Notes: a model not told the origin generated them from the letters alone. 64,000 nt of DNA from JBBRVP01 sp038246785 (GCA_038246785.1 JBBRVP010000009.1:1-64000); one strand, 5' to 3'; shown: positions 48,146 to 57,124, counted from the first letter of the stretch. Made by a program: numbers and translations.

Positions 48146-49422
48146 GCGGTTTCAGGAGGTCAGGGATCCGGCGGATGAGCACGGGACCGGTCGTGGTGGT
48201 GGCGATCGCGGCGATGACCGTGATCGCCGGGGTCGCGACAACGTCGGTGAACGGCCTGCAGGAGCCGGCAGTCGCGCTCGCGTTCGCCCTGTTCGTGGCA
48301 TTCGGCGAGCTGGCACGGATCACCCTCCCGGGCGACCGGGTGCAGGCGCCGCTCGGGCTGGCCGGCGCGCTGGCGTACGCCTTCCTGTGGGACGTCGGCA
48401 ACGATCCCACGACCTACTCCGCGCTCCAGGTCGTCGCGGTGACCTCGACCGGCATGCTCGTGGGCACGCTGCCGCACATCGCGGCCGGACGCGCGCCGGC
48501 ACTGGACTCGGTGTCGCGCCGGGTCCTGGTCATCGCGTTCGCCGCTGCGGTGGCCCGGCCGCTGATCGTCGGCGACTCGGGCGCCACCGGGAAGATTCCC
48601 CCGTGGTCGGGGGTCGGCCTGCTCGCGCTCGTCGCCGCGCTGACGCTCGCGCTCGACGGCGTGTTCGCTGCGCTGCTCGCGGTCGACCGCACCCAGGCGC
48701 CGTTCCGGGCCACGATGCGCAACGAGCTGACGGCGATGGCGGGCGTGGGTGCCGCTGTGGGCGCCACCGGCCTGCTGGTGGCGCTGTCGGCGCCGGTCAT
48801 GGGTCTGTGGGCCATCCCCATCCTCAGCGTGCCGCTGCTGCTGACGCAGTTCTCGTTCCGCCGCTACTCGGGCATTCGCGCGACCTACCTGCAGACGATC
48901 CGGTCGCTGTCCCGGGTGACCGAGCTGGCGGGCTACACCGAGTCCGGCCACGCGCGGCGGGTCAGCCGGCTCGGTGTGTCGGTCGGGCGCGACCTCGGCA
49001 TGGACGAGCGGGCTCTGCGCGACCTGGAGTACGCCGCCCTCATGCACGACATCGGCCAGCTGTCGCTGCGCGATCCGATCGCCGGCGGCGCCACCGTGAT
49101 GGTCGCGCCGGACGAGCGACGGCGGATCGCCGAGCTGGGCGGGGCGGTCATCCGGCAGACGGGCGTCCTCGACGCGGTGGCGACCGCGGTGGAACGGCAG
49201 GCGGAGCCCTACCGCCGCCCGCACGTCGACGACGACGCCGAGGTGCCGCTGGCCAGCCGCATCATCAAGGTCGTCAACGCCTACGACGACCTGGTCGGCG
49301 GCTCGCTGGAGATCGAGCGGACTCTCGACGCGCTGGAGCGGATGCGGCTGGGGATGGCCTACGAGTACGACCCGAGGGTCATCGAGTCGCTTGCCCGGGT
49401 TCTGTCGCGCACGCTGGAGTGA
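48142..49422 (+). CDS. Membrane-anchored HD-domain protein lacking the GYP motif
   Basis: A 426-residue protein with seven or eight N-terminal helices (PVVVVAIAAMTVIAGV, LVVALSAPVMGLWAIPILSVP) and a C-terminal HD domain. ESGHARRVSR and LMHDIGQLSLRD keep the first His and the HD pair, but the HHExxxGxGYP segment is replaced by VERQAEPYRRPHVDDD, and other ligands are missing. It is probably a degenerate HD-GYP paralogue of its partner upstream, perhaps regulatory or forming a heterodimer. It overlaps the intact HD-GYP gene by 4 nt. Its 3' end overlaps the convergent DUF5317 gene by 64 nt. Confidence 0.82.
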   Translation: MSGFRRSGIRRMSTGPVVVVAIAAMTVIAGVATTSVNGLQEPAVALAFALFVAFGELARITLPGDRVQAPLGLAGALAYAFLWDVGNDPTTYSALQVVAVTSTGMLVGTLPHIAAGRAPALDSVSRRVLVIAFAAAVARPLIVGDSGATGKIPPWSGVGLLALVAALTLALDGVFAALLAVDRTQAPFRATMRNELTAMAGVGAAVGATGLLVALSAPVMGLWAIPILSVPLLLTQFSFRRYSGIRATYLQTIRSLSRVTELAGYTESGHARRVSRLGVSVGRDLGMDERALRDLEYAALMHDIGQLSLRDPIAGGATVMVAPDERRRIAELGGAVIRQTGVLDAVATAVERQAEPYRRPHVDDDAEVPLASRIIKVVNAYDDLVGGSLEIERTLDALERMRLGMAYEYDPRVIESLARVLSRTLE

Positions 49423-49982
49423 CTGCTCCTGGGTGGGCGGGTCCGCCGCACCCGCGGGCGGCCGGTGAGCCCGGCGTACACCGCCAGGCCCGCGCCCGCC
49501 GCCACGGCCACGTCACCGACGCTGACGACCTGGGGGGCGCCGGGCAGCGCGAACGGCACGACGTCGGCCAGCCAATCCAGCCGGGTCCCGCCGTCGGCCG
49601 GCTCGTGGCGCGAATCCTCGCCCAGGTCCAGTGCCGAGACACCGAGGCCGGCCCGCTCCGCCGCCGCCACCGAGACCGGCATCGCCCCGTTGGCCACGAC
49701 GACCAGGGCGTTAGCGGCAAGTCCCACGCCGACGAGCGGCAGCCCGGGCACACCGCGGTTGAACCAGACGAAGACCGCGGCGCAGGCGGCCGTCGCGGCC
49801 AGCAGCAGCGCGTGGGCCGGTACCCACAGCGCTGCGAGGAACACACCGAGCAGGTAAAGCGTGACCGCCGTGCGCAGCAGGTGCAGCCGGCGCCACGGCA
49901 CCAGGGCGAACCGGCCGAGTCTTCCGCCGCGAGCAAAGGCCAGCACACCGGCCATCGCCAGCACGACCGCGACGAGCAGCAC
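49359..49982 (-). CDS. DUF5317 membrane protein
   Basis: A 207-residue membrane protein with about five helices (LLVAVVLAMAGVLAFARGG, TAVTLYLLGVFLAALWVP, LLLAATAACAAVFVWF, LPLVGVGLAANALVVVANG, SVGDVAVAAGAGLAVYAGL). The NGAMPVS motif followed later by TRLDWLADVVP and a SxGDV helix is the DUF5317 pattern. Function unknown. It is convergent with the HD gene and overlaps it by 64 nt. A 14-bp tandem repeat lies upstream of its start. Confidence 0.75.
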   Translation of the reverse strand: MLLVAVVLAMAGVLAFARGGRLGRFALVPWRRLHLLRTAVTLYLLGVFLAALWVPAHALLLAATAACAAVFVWFNRGVPGLPLVGVGLAANALVVVANGAMPVSVAAAERAGLGVSALDLGEDSRHEPADGGTRLDWLADVVPFALPGAPQVVSVGDVAVAAGAGLAVYAGLTGRPRVRRTRPPRSSHSSVRDRTRASDSMTLGSYS

Positions 49983-50036
49983 GCGGCCAGTGTGGTCGTC
50001 GGCGGCCCGCCGTCCGCGACGCCGCGCCGGACCGGT

Positions 50037-50088
50037 GCGATGCCGGGGATGCGATGCCGGGGATGCGATGCCGGGGATGCGATGCCGG
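50037..50088. repeat. 14-bp tandem repeat, 3.7 copies
   Basis: GCGATGCCGGGGAT is repeated three times without change (50037-50078) and then ten bases more. It fills the space between the divergent DUF5317 and thioesterase genes, 55-106 nt upstream of the first and 32-83 nt upstream of the second. Copy number is likely to vary between strains. Confidence 0.85.
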
Positions 50089-50119
50089 CTACTCGATGTC
50101 GCGGTGGGATGCTGGCGCC

Positions 50120-50521
50120 GTGGTGGACCGGGCTGCCGGGCTCTCGTCGGGGCTTTCCGCGTCCGTCGAGCACGTCGTCGGCTCCGACGACACCGCCGCG
50201 GCGCTCGGCTCCGGCGACGTCGCGGTGCTGGGGACGCCGCTCCTGCTGGCGCTGGCCGAGCGAGCGACCGTGGCGGCCGTCGCCGATCGGCTCGAACCGG
50301 GGTGGACGTCGGTGGGCACGCGGGTGGAGCTCGAGCACCTGCGCCCGAGCCCGCTCGGCGCCCGGGTGCGTGTGCGCGCCGTGCTGACCGGGATCGAGGG
50401 TCGGCAGCTGCGCTTCGACGTCATGGCGGAGCACCCTGGTGGCGAGGTCGTCGGCCGGGCGCAAGTGACGCGGTTCGTGGTCGACCGCGAGCGGTTCGCC
50501 GCCCGCGCCCGCCCCTCCTGA
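50120..50521 (+). CDS. Hotdog-fold thioesterase (FlK-like)
   Basis: A 133-residue hotdog protein. LSSGLSASVEHVVGSDDTAAALGSGDVAVLGTPLLLALAERAT, then VGTRVELEHLRPSPLGARVRV, and FDVMAEHPGGEVVGRAQVTRFVVD follow the fluoroacetyl-CoA thioesterase-like family. It hydrolyses acyl-CoA; the substrate range is unknown. The GTG start is one of two adjacent; neither has a clear Shine-Dalgarno. It is divergent from the DUF5317 gene, with the tandem repeat between, and is followed by a strong hairpin. Confidence 0.85.
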   Translation: MVDRAAGLSSGLSASVEHVVGSDDTAAALGSGDVAVLGTPLLLALAERATVAAVADRLEPGWTSVGTRVELEHLRPSPLGARVRVRAVLTGIEGRQLRFDVMAEHPGGEVVGRAQVTRFVVDRERFAARARPS

Positions 50522-50554
50522 CGCGCCTCGCCCCTGCCCCGGATGCCACCCGGT

Positions 50555-50609
50555 GATCAAGGAGATATCAACGTCTCAGCGGCCCGCCGCACGTTGATTC
50601 TCCTTGATC
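50555..50609. terminator. Long hairpin (20-bp arms) between convergent genes
   Basis: GATCAAGGAGATATCAACGT and ACGTTGATTCTCCTTGATC are reverse complements but for one missing base, around a 16-nt GC-rich loop. It is AT-rich compared with its surroundings. Its place between the thioesterase and GNAT gene ends suggests a bidirectional terminator, or a mobile palindrome. Confidence 0.7.
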
Positions 50610-50729
50610 GATCCTGTCGCGCAGACGGCTCCAACCGCGGTCGCGGTCGCCTGCGGGTCGGTGCACCAGGCTCACCAACCTCCATGGAGGGCTGGGGGGG
50701 CGTTCCGGTGACCGCGGGCGCAGGCACGG

Positions 50730-51233
50730 TCACCGCGGCAGCGCGTACGCCAGGAGCTCGATCCCCGGCGCCGGCGACCAGTCGCGCTCGGGTAGCCGGG
50801 TGAACCCCGCGCGTTCGTAGAGCCGCCGCGCCGCCGCGGCCGCGCGAAGCGTGCACAGCACGGTCGTCGCGAACCCACCGGCCCGGTCGCGCTCGACGCA
50901 GGCCTCGACGAGCAGCCTCCCGACACCCCGGCCCTGCGCCGCCGGGTCGACGGCGAGCATGCGCATCTCGCCCTCGCCGGCGCGCGCGATCTCCCGCCAC
51001 GGGCTGCCCTCCGGGCACCAGGTCACCGTGCCCAGGACGCTCCCGTCGCCGTCGGCGGCGGCCACGAGCAGGGTCGCGTCGCGGAAGCGGGGACGGGCGT
51101 CGCGCAGCAGCCGGGAGTACTCCTCGCCGGTGGTTCCCCCTCCGGCTGCGTACGCCGCGAGCGTCAGCCGCCCCACCTCGTCGAGCTCGGCCGGCAGGGC
51201 CGGTCGGACCGTGCATCGGGACGCCGGCGGCAC
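50730..51233 (-). CDS. GNAT-family N-acetyltransferase
   Basis: A 167-residue acetyltransferase. VRPALPAELDEVGRLTLAAY begins the fold, AGEGEMRMLAVDPAAQGRGVGRLLVEAC contains the beta-4/acetyl-CoA loop (QGRGVG), and AARRLYERAGFTRLPERDW is the C-terminal signature. Acceptor unknown. TAGCGT ends 7 nt before the GTG at 51233, so this leaderless start is preferred to the GTG at 51242. Confidence 0.88.
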   Translation of the reverse strand: MPPASRCTVRPALPAELDEVGRLTLAAYAAGGGTTGEEYSRLLRDARPRFRDATLLVAAADGDGSVLGTVTWCPEGSPWREIARAGEGEMRMLAVDPAAQGRGVGRLLVEACVERDRAGGFATTVLCTLRAAAAARRLYERAGFTRLPERDWSPAPGIELLAYALPR

Positions 51234-51482
51234 GCCGCGCACGCTAGCGGAGCGGGGGTCGGGCGTGCGGGCGTCGGCCAGGGACCGCCGCGACCGGGGA
51301 CGGCGGGTTGCTCACCCAGCGGCGGGGCACGCTCGCCGCATGCTCTCGGATGAGGACGACCCGTTGCGCGTGGCGGCCGGACGGTGCGGGGCCGGCCGTG
51401 CCGCCGTTCTGCGGCGCGCCGTCCGCCACCGGTGGAAGACGGCGCCGCAGGCCCACCCGCGAAGCTTCCAGCGGCCGCCGGC

Positions 51483-52361
51483 GTGACGGGCGCCGGCACA
51501 CCGCAGCAGCGCCCCCCGCTCCGCCCGGTCCTGCGCGCCCTGCCGGGGGAGACGGTGTCGGCACTGCGCGGTCACGACGTGATGCTCTACGGCGCGGGTG
51601 TCACCTGCTACGCCGCGCTCGCCCTCGTCCCGCTGGTGCTGCTCAGCATCCGCCTCGCCGCCATAGTCGTGGGCACCGACACCGTGCGCCGCCTCGGGGG
51701 GTCGCTGCGCGACGCCCTCCCGGACGCCGTGGGCGCGCCGGGAGTCGCCACCGCCCTCGTCGAGTACGGGCTCGCCCTGGGTTGGATGGGCGTCCTGCTC
51801 GCCCTGCTGCCGGCCAGCCTCTACGGCGAGGGCCTGCGCCGGGCGTACGCGGCCGTCGCCGACGTCGACGATCGGTTGCTGGGGTGGAAGGGAAGACTGG
51901 CGGCGCTGCCGCTCCTCGTCCTCGCGCCGCTGCTGCTGCTCGCGGTGCTCGCGATCACGCCCGCCCTGGTGCACCTGGCGGGAGAGGGACCGGGCGGGGT
52001 CGCGTTGGGGGTCTACCTCGCCCTCAACGTCGACTGGGTGGTGGTCTCGCTGCCGTTGGCGTGGTCCTACCGCGTCGTGTCCCCGGATCCGCCGTCGTGG
52101 GGTGTCGCGCTCGCCGGCGGCTTCTTCACCGGCGCCTTCGTTTCCGGCTTCCTGCAGGGCTTCGTCCTCTTCCTGGCGCTCCCGCTGGACCTGGGCGCGC
52201 CCTTCGGTGGCTCCCGGACCGCGGGTGCGGTCGCCGCGGTGCTGCTCTGGTTGCTCGTGCTGCACCTCGTGGTGCTCGTCGGCTACGTCGGCACCCGCCG
52301 GCTCGCCGCCGGTCTGACCGAGCGCCGGGAAGGTCAGAGCCCGGTCGTCGACCGCGGGTAG
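51483..52361 (+). CDS. YihY/BrkB-family inner membrane protein
   Basis: A 292-residue membrane protein with six helices. The opening HDVMLYGAGVTCYAALALVPLVLLSI is the YihY/BrkB hallmark, followed by LLPASLYGEGLRRAYAAVA, LLLLAVLAITPALVHLAGEG and AGAVAAVLLWLLVLHLVVLVGYVG. Family members were misnamed ribonuclease BN; their role is unknown, possibly transport. GTG at 51483 is chosen because the conserved part begins soon after. Its 3' end overlaps the convergent ThDP-enzyme gene by 28 nt. Confidence 0.85.
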   Translation: MTGAGTPQQRPPLRPVLRALPGETVSALRGHDVMLYGAGVTCYAALALVPLVLLSIRLAAIVVGTDTVRRLGGSLRDALPDAVGAPGVATALVEYGLALGWMGVLLALLPASLYGEGLRRAYAAVADVDDRLLGWKGRLAALPLLVLAPLLLLAVLAITPALVHLAGEGPGGVALGVYLALNVDWVVVSLPLAWSYRVVSPDPPSWGVALAGGFFTGAFVSGFLQGFVLFLALPLDLGAPFGGSRTAGAVAAVLLWLLVLHLVVLVGYVGTRRLAAGLTERREGQSPVVDRG

Positions 52362-54052
52362 GCCACGTCCGGGTCGGTGAGCACGTTGACGAGGTACGGC
52401 GCTCCGGCGTCGAGGCCGCGGCGCAACGCGGCACCCAGCTCGGCGGCCCGGGACACCGTCTCCCCACCGCCGCCCAGAGCGCGCACCACGCCGTCGTAGC
52501 GCGTGTCTGCACGCAGGTCCGCGGCCACGTCGTAGCCGTACAGCATCTGCATCGGGTGTTTCTCCAGGCCCCACCCGGCGTTGTTGCCCACGACGATGAG
52601 CACCGGGAGGTCGTGACGGACCAGGGTGTCCACGTCGAGCAGCGAGAGCCCGGCCGCGCCGTCGCCGAGCAGCAGCACGACCGGGCTGGACGGACGGGCC
52701 AGCCGGGCCGCGATGGCGGCGCCGAGGCCGGCGCCGAGGCAGCCGTACGGGCCGGGGTCGAGCCAGCAGCCGGGCCGAGCGGGCTCCACGAAGCGCCCGG
52801 CGAAGGAGACGAAGTCGCCCCCGTCGCCGATCACGACGGCGTCGTCGCCCAGCAGCGGGATCAGCTCGCCGTAGACGCGCGCAGGGTGCACCGGGTCGCT
52901 CTCGGCGGCGAGCAGGTCGCGGTCGCGGGCGAGCGCCGCGCCGGCGGTGTCGCGCAGCCCGGCGGACCACTCCGGCCATGCCGTACGGGTCGGCAAAGCC
53001 TCCCAGGCCTCCCGGACCCCGTCGAGGACGGCGGTCAGGTCACCGGCCGCCGCGCCGGTGAGACCGACGTGACCCGCGACCTGGCCGGGGCTGTCGGCCA
53101 GGTGGACCACCGGCGCCGGCGTGCGGGGCTCGCCGTCCGACCCCAGCCCGCCGCCGAAAACGCCGTACGCGAGCCGGAAGTCCAGCGGGGTGCCGACGAC
53201 GACGACCAGGTCGCTGGCCGCGAACGCCGTGCCACGGGCGCGGTTGACCAGCTGCGGGTGCCCGCGGCGCATGACGCCCCGCCCCATGCCGTTGGTGATC
53301 GTGGGGACCCCGGCCGCCTCGACGAGCCGGCGCGCCGCGTCCTCGGCGCCGTCGGCCCAGACATCCGTGCCGAGGACGAGGACCGGCCGCTCGGCGTGGC
53401 CGGGCAGCTCGGCCACCCGGCGTACGGACTCCGGGTCCGGGTCCTCGCGCGCCCGTCGCGGCACGGCGGGCAGCTCGACGCTGGCCCGCGAGAACAGCTC
53501 GTCGACCGGCACGTCGACGAAGGCCGGGCCGCGGTGCGGCGTCGTCGCCAGGGTGAGCGCGGCGTTCACGGTGCCGGCGATGGCGTCGACCCGCCCGGCG
53601 GTGGTGGCCGACTTCGTGACCGGTGCGAGCAGGGCGGGGTGGTCCAGCTCCTGCAGGGAGCCGCTGCCCCAGTTGTAGGCCGGTGCGCGACCGCCGAGCA
53701 CGAGCACCGGAGCCCCGTTGAACCTCGCCTGCGTCACCGCGCTGATGCCGTTCGTGACCCCGGGGCCGGCTGTGAGCACCGCCAGGCCGGGACGGCGGGT
53801 CAGCTTGGCGGTGGCCTCGGCAGCGAACACAGCGGTCTGCTCGTGCCGGACGTCGACGATCGGCATCGCGGGCTCGCCCTTGACCGCTGCGTCGTAGATC
53901 GGGAAGACATGGGCGCCGGACAGGGTGAACATCCGCTCCACGCCGTGCGCCCGGGCCACCTCGAGCGCGAGCTCGCCGCCGTGCCGCTCGCGCGGCCCGG
54001 CAGCGGTGCTCGGCGGGATCGTGGCGTCGGCGAACTCCGCGGCGGACTCCAT
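52334..54052 (-). CDS. Thiamine diphosphate-dependent enzyme (acetolactate synthase/2-hydroxyacyl-CoA lyase type)
   Basis: A 572-residue ThDP enzyme with PYR, central and PP domains. Glu 71 in VRHEQTAVFAAE activates the cofactor; the Mg2+/ThDP motif is GDGAAGLSLL, then VVGNN (GDG-x-NN type). It belongs near the oxalyl-CoA decarboxylase/2-hydroxyacyl-CoA lyase/large-subunit acetolactate synthase cluster. No small regulatory subunit is adjacent, so it is unlikely to be the biosynthetic IlvB. It is the last gene after an SSS symporter, 82 nt downstream, so its substrate may be the imported 2-keto or hydroxy acid. Confidence 0.85.
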   Translation of the reverse strand: MESAAEFADATIPPSTAAGPRERHGGELALEVARAHGVERMFTLSGAHVFPIYDAAVKGEPAMPIVDVRHEQTAVFAAEATAKLTRRPGLAVLTAGPGVTNGISAVTQARFNGAPVLVLGGRAPAYNWGSGSLQELDHPALLAPVTKSATTAGRVDAIAGTVNAALTLATTPHRGPAFVDVPVDELFSRASVELPAVPRRAREDPDPESVRRVAELPGHAERPVLVLGTDVWADGAEDAARRLVEAAGVPTITNGMGRGVMRRGHPQLVNRARGTAFAASDLVVVVGTPLDFRLAYGVFGGGLGSDGEPRTPAPVVHLADSPGQVAGHVGLTGAAAGDLTAVLDGVREAWEALPTRTAWPEWSAGLRDTAGAALARDRDLLAAESDPVHPARVYGELIPLLGDDAVVIGDGGDFVSFAGRFVEPARPGCWLDPGPYGCLGAGLGAAIAARLARPSSPVVLLLGDGAAGLSLLDVDTLVRHDLPVLIVVGNNAGWGLEKHPMQMLYGYDVAADLRADTRYDGVVRALGGGGETVSRAAELGAALRRGLDAGAPYLVNVLTDPDVAYPRSTTGL

Positions 54053-54134
54053 GCCTGCGAACCTATCGGCGAGATCCTCGAGTCGATCACGGGATCGACT
54101 GCTGCTGGTAGGGCTGGGTGCCCGGTGCCGCCGG

Positions 54135-55826
54135 TCAGCGGGGGGTCAGCCCGGCCGGCTCGCCCGGCCCACCGGCGTCGGGCAGGTCTGCCACCCGCGG
54201 GTCGCCGGCGTCGGCCAGGTAGTCGCCGCGCTCGGTGGCGTCGCGCCCGGACGGCACGTGTGCTGCCCGGAGCAGGAGCGTGACGAGCACCGCGACGACG
54301 ACGTTGATGGCGAACGCCGTAAGCGCGATGTAGCCGGTCTGTCCGAGGAACGGGACGTCGGCGACCGCACCACCGAAGTGCTTGCCGGTCAGCGGGTTGA
54401 TCACGCGGTAGGCGCTCACCGTGCCGTACACCATCGCCACCGCCCAGCCGCAAAGCAGCGCCCAGCGGTGGAACCATCGGGTGTAGAGCCCGAAGACGAT
54501 CGTGGGAAAGGTCTGCAGGATCCAGATGCCGCCGAGCAGCTGGAAGTTCAGCGCCAGCGTCTTGTCGAGCAGCAGCACGAACAGCAGCGCGCCGAACTTG
54601 ACCACCAGTGAGGCCACCTTCGAGACCGCCGCCTCCTGAGCCGGCGTGGCCTCCGGCCGGATCCACTCGCGGTAGACGTTGCGGGTGAACAGGTTCGCCG
54701 CCGCGATCGACATGATGGCGGCCGGGACCAGCGCCCCGATCGCGATGGCGGCGAACGCGACGCCGGCGAACCAGCTGGGAAAGAAGTCCTCGAACAGCTG
54801 CGGCACCACCAGCTGCGGGTTGGGCTGCCCGTCCAGTCCGATCGGCTTGGTCCCGGCGGCGATGGCGACGAAGCCGAGCAGCGCCAGCAAGCCGAGCAGG
54901 AAGGAGTACGCGGGCAGGATCGAGGCGTTGCGCCGGATGACGTTGCGACGACCGCTCGACAGCACCGCGGTGATCGAGTGCGGGTACATGAACAGCGCCA
55001 TCGCCGAACCGAGCGCGAGCGTCGCGTAGGGCCAGAAGCCGGCCGGCCCCGGGATGAACACCCCGGTGGGCTTGCCCGTGGCCGGGTTGGGTGCGCTGAA
55101 CTTCTCCTTCGCCGCACCGAAGATGACATCGGCTCCGCCGAGCTTGATCGGCAGGTAGATGATCGCGACGATGATGACGAGGTAGATCAGCGTGTCCTTG
55201 ACGAAGGCGATCATCGCCGGCGCGCGCAACCCCGACGAGTAGGTGTAGGCCGCGAGGACGGCGAAGGCGACGAACAGGGGCAGGTCCCGAGCCAGCCAGT
55301 TGTCGCTGCCGCCGACGCCCATGACCTCGAGCACGGCCTGGATGCCGACCAGCTGCAGGGCGATGTAGGGCATCGTGGCCAGGATGCCGGTGACGGCGAC
55401 CGCCAGGCTCAGGTAGCGGGAGTCGTAGCGCCCGCGCACGAAGTCCGCCGGCGTGACGTAGCCGTGCCGGTGCGACACCGACCACAGCCGGGCCATGAAG
55501 ATGAAGATGATCGGGTAGACGACGATCGTGTAGGGCACCGCGAAGAAGCCGGCGACGGCGCCGGCGGAGAACATCGCCGCCGGCACGGCGATGAAGGTGT
55601 ACGCGGTGTAGAGGTCGCCGCCGAGCAGGAACCAGGTGATCCACGTGCCGAAGCTTCGACCGCCGAGGCCCCACTCGTCGAGCGAGGCCAGCCCGGCTCC
55701 GCGTCGCCACCGGGCAGCCCGGAACCCGAGCACGGTGACCGCGAGGAACAGCACGATGACCACGGTCAGTGCGACGACGTTGACGCCCCCCGGCGCGGAG
55801 TCCTGCGCGTGCAGCCCGGCGCTCAC
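54135..55826 (-). CDS. Sodium:solute symporter, monocarboxylate (MctC/ActP-like) type
   Basis: A 563-residue SSS-family permease with about 13 helices. FVRGRYDSRYLSLAVAV, GLRAPAMIAFVKDTLIYLVII and IAIGALVPAAIMSIAAANLFTRNVYREW (the LeuT-fold core) match monocarboxylate/acetate permeases such as MctC. Imports small acids such as pyruvate, acetate or propionate with Na+ or H+; exact specificity open. Its start overlaps a DUF3311 gene by 4 nt, the usual small partner of these permeases. TPP enzyme gene follows. Confidence 0.92.
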   Translation of the reverse strand: MSAGLHAQDSAPGGVNVVALTVVIVLFLAVTVLGFRAARWRRGAGLASLDEWGLGGRSFGTWITWFLLGGDLYTAYTFIAVPAAMFSAGAVAGFFAVPYTIVVYPIIFIFMARLWSVSHRHGYVTPADFVRGRYDSRYLSLAVAVTGILATMPYIALQLVGIQAVLEVMGVGGSDNWLARDLPLFVAFAVLAAYTYSSGLRAPAMIAFVKDTLIYLVIIVAIIYLPIKLGGADVIFGAAKEKFSAPNPATGKPTGVFIPGPAGFWPYATLALGSAMALFMYPHSITAVLSSGRRNVIRRNASILPAYSFLLGLLALLGFVAIAAGTKPIGLDGQPNPQLVVPQLFEDFFPSWFAGVAFAAIAIGALVPAAIMSIAAANLFTRNVYREWIRPEATPAQEAAVSKVASLVVKFGALLFVLLLDKTLALNFQLLGGIWILQTFPTIVFGLYTRWFHRWALLCGWAVAMVYGTVSAYRVINPLTGKHFGGAVADVPFLGQTGYIALTAFAINVVVAVLVTLLLRAAHVPSGRDATERGDYLADAGDPRVADLPDAGGPGEPAGLTPR

Positions 55827-56089
55827 GAGGATGCCCGCCGATCGGCTGCCTCCCGGCGGCGCCGGGACTCCTCACCGAGGACGAGCCGGTAGGCGAGGTA
55901 GGTCGTGCCGGCGGCGAGGAACACCCAGCCGAGCTGGTACCAGTAGAAGAACGGGAAGCCGGCCAGCACCGGGCCCTCCCTGGCATAGGAGGAGACCCAC
56001 ATGAGTGCGACGATCGGCAGCGCCAGCAGGACCCCGGCGGCGACGAAGGGGCCCTTGCGGGCGGGAGGCAGGGCTTTGGGATCGACCAT
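55823..56089 (-). CDS. DUF3311 small membrane protein
   Basis: An 88-residue protein with two helices, KGPFVAAGVLLALPIVALMWV and FPFFYWYQLGWVFLAAGTTYLAYRLV, and a basic/acidic tail. FFYWYQLGWV is the DUF3311 signature. These proteins are encoded directly upstream of SSS-family permeases and probably assist them. GGAGGTCGTGG precedes the ATG at 56089 by 9 nt. It overlaps the symporter gene by 4 nt. Confidence 0.88.
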   Translation of the reverse strand: MVDPKALPPARKGPFVAAGVLLALPIVALMWVSSYAREGPVLAGFPFFYWYQLGWVFLAAGTTYLAYRLVLGEESRRRREAADRRASS

Positions 56090-56251
56090 GTCCACGACCT
56101 CCTCGCAGACAGCCGGGCGCCGGCCGGTCCGGACGCCGGCGCAGAGGGTACTCCGCGGTGCCCGTTTCACCCAGAGGGACGGGCAAAGGATGTGGTGGGC
56201 GACATCGGAGTCCTGGGCGGGCTTGGGACGCCCAGGGGAGTGGCCCCTGCT

Positions 56252-57124
56252 TCAGGCTTGGCGCAGCGCGTAGGGCGCCGACCGGCGGAGCAGGCCCTGC
56301 ACCGCGATGAGCATGTCCCCGCGCACGGCGGGCGCCCGCCACGGCTCCGCCGAGACCGCCTGGGTCGCAGTCCGGTCGACACCGAGCAGTAGCTGCAAGT
56401 GCAGCGCGCGCAGGTAGCCGGAGACGTTGCTCGGCTGCGGCGCGAACGGGTCGAAGCGACCACCGAAGGGCGCTGCCAGCCGTTCCAGCCATGTCTCGCA
56501 GGTGTCGGCGGCGACGAGGTCGCGATGCAGGATCGACATGGTCGCGAGGGCGATCCGGTCGTCCTCGCCGTGGCTCCACCGGTGCCGGGTCGGCGCGAGC
56601 AGCCGCTCGGCGAGCACGTCGAGGAGCACCGCGAGCTCGCCGGCACCCAGGTGGCGGCTCGCCGCGAGCGAACCCATGAGGTCGGCTCCGTGCGCCACGG
56701 CGTGGATCCAACCCACGCGCGCCTCCCAGCCGCGCAGGTCGCGCTCCGCGACGTACCACGACATGCCCCGATCGGCCCAGGCGACCACCTGCTGCGGGTG
56801 CAGCAGGTGCACGGTGTTGTCCCGACGGACGACGTCGGCGAGCACGAGCGCGGAGAACGACCGGCGGAGCACCGAGTCGGTGCCGTCGTCGCCGAGACCC
56901 TGGCGCAGCGCGTGCGCGAGCCCGTCACCGAGGCCGGGGAGCAGGTCGTCGTAGACCCCCTCGCCGATCCAGGCGGCGAGCACCCCGTAGGCGAGGTCGT
57001 CGCGCACGTGACGGTCGGGTTGGCCGAGCATGGCGACCAGCTCGGTCGTCAGCTCGTCGAGCGGTGCCTCCGACGGGACCCGGCACCCGTCCTCGACCAC
57101 CGACTCCCAGAACGACGTGCGCAC
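56252..57124 (-). CDS. DUF2785 protein
   Basis: A 290-residue helical repeat protein. DDLAYGVLAAWIGEGVYDD, LVLADVVRRDNTVHLL, EARVGWIHAVAHGADLMGSLAASRHLG and FGGRFDPFAPQPSNVSGYLRALHLQLLL follow the DUF2785 pattern. Function unknown. GTG at 57124 is used as the start. It is divergent from pdtaS; 75 nt separate them and must hold both promoters. Confidence 0.82.
   Translation of the reverse strand: MRTSFWESVVEDGCRVPSEAPLDELTTELVAMLGQPDRHVRDDLAYGVLAAWIGEGVYDDLLPGLGDGLAHALRQGLGDDGTDSVLRRSFSALVLADVVRRDNTVHLLHPQQVVAWADRGMSWYVAERDLRGWEARVGWIHAVAHGADLMGSLAASRHLGAGELAVLLDVLAERLLAPTRHRWSHGEDDRIALATMSILHRDLVAADTCETWLERLAAPFGGRFDPFAPQPSNVSGYLRALHLQLLLGVDRTATQAVSAEPWRAPAVRGDMLIAVQGLLRRSAPYALRQA

Noticed and set aside
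51308..54283. A 991-codon plus-strand frame
   Set aside because: Runs out of frame through YihY and antisense to the ThDP enzyme, both with clear motifs.
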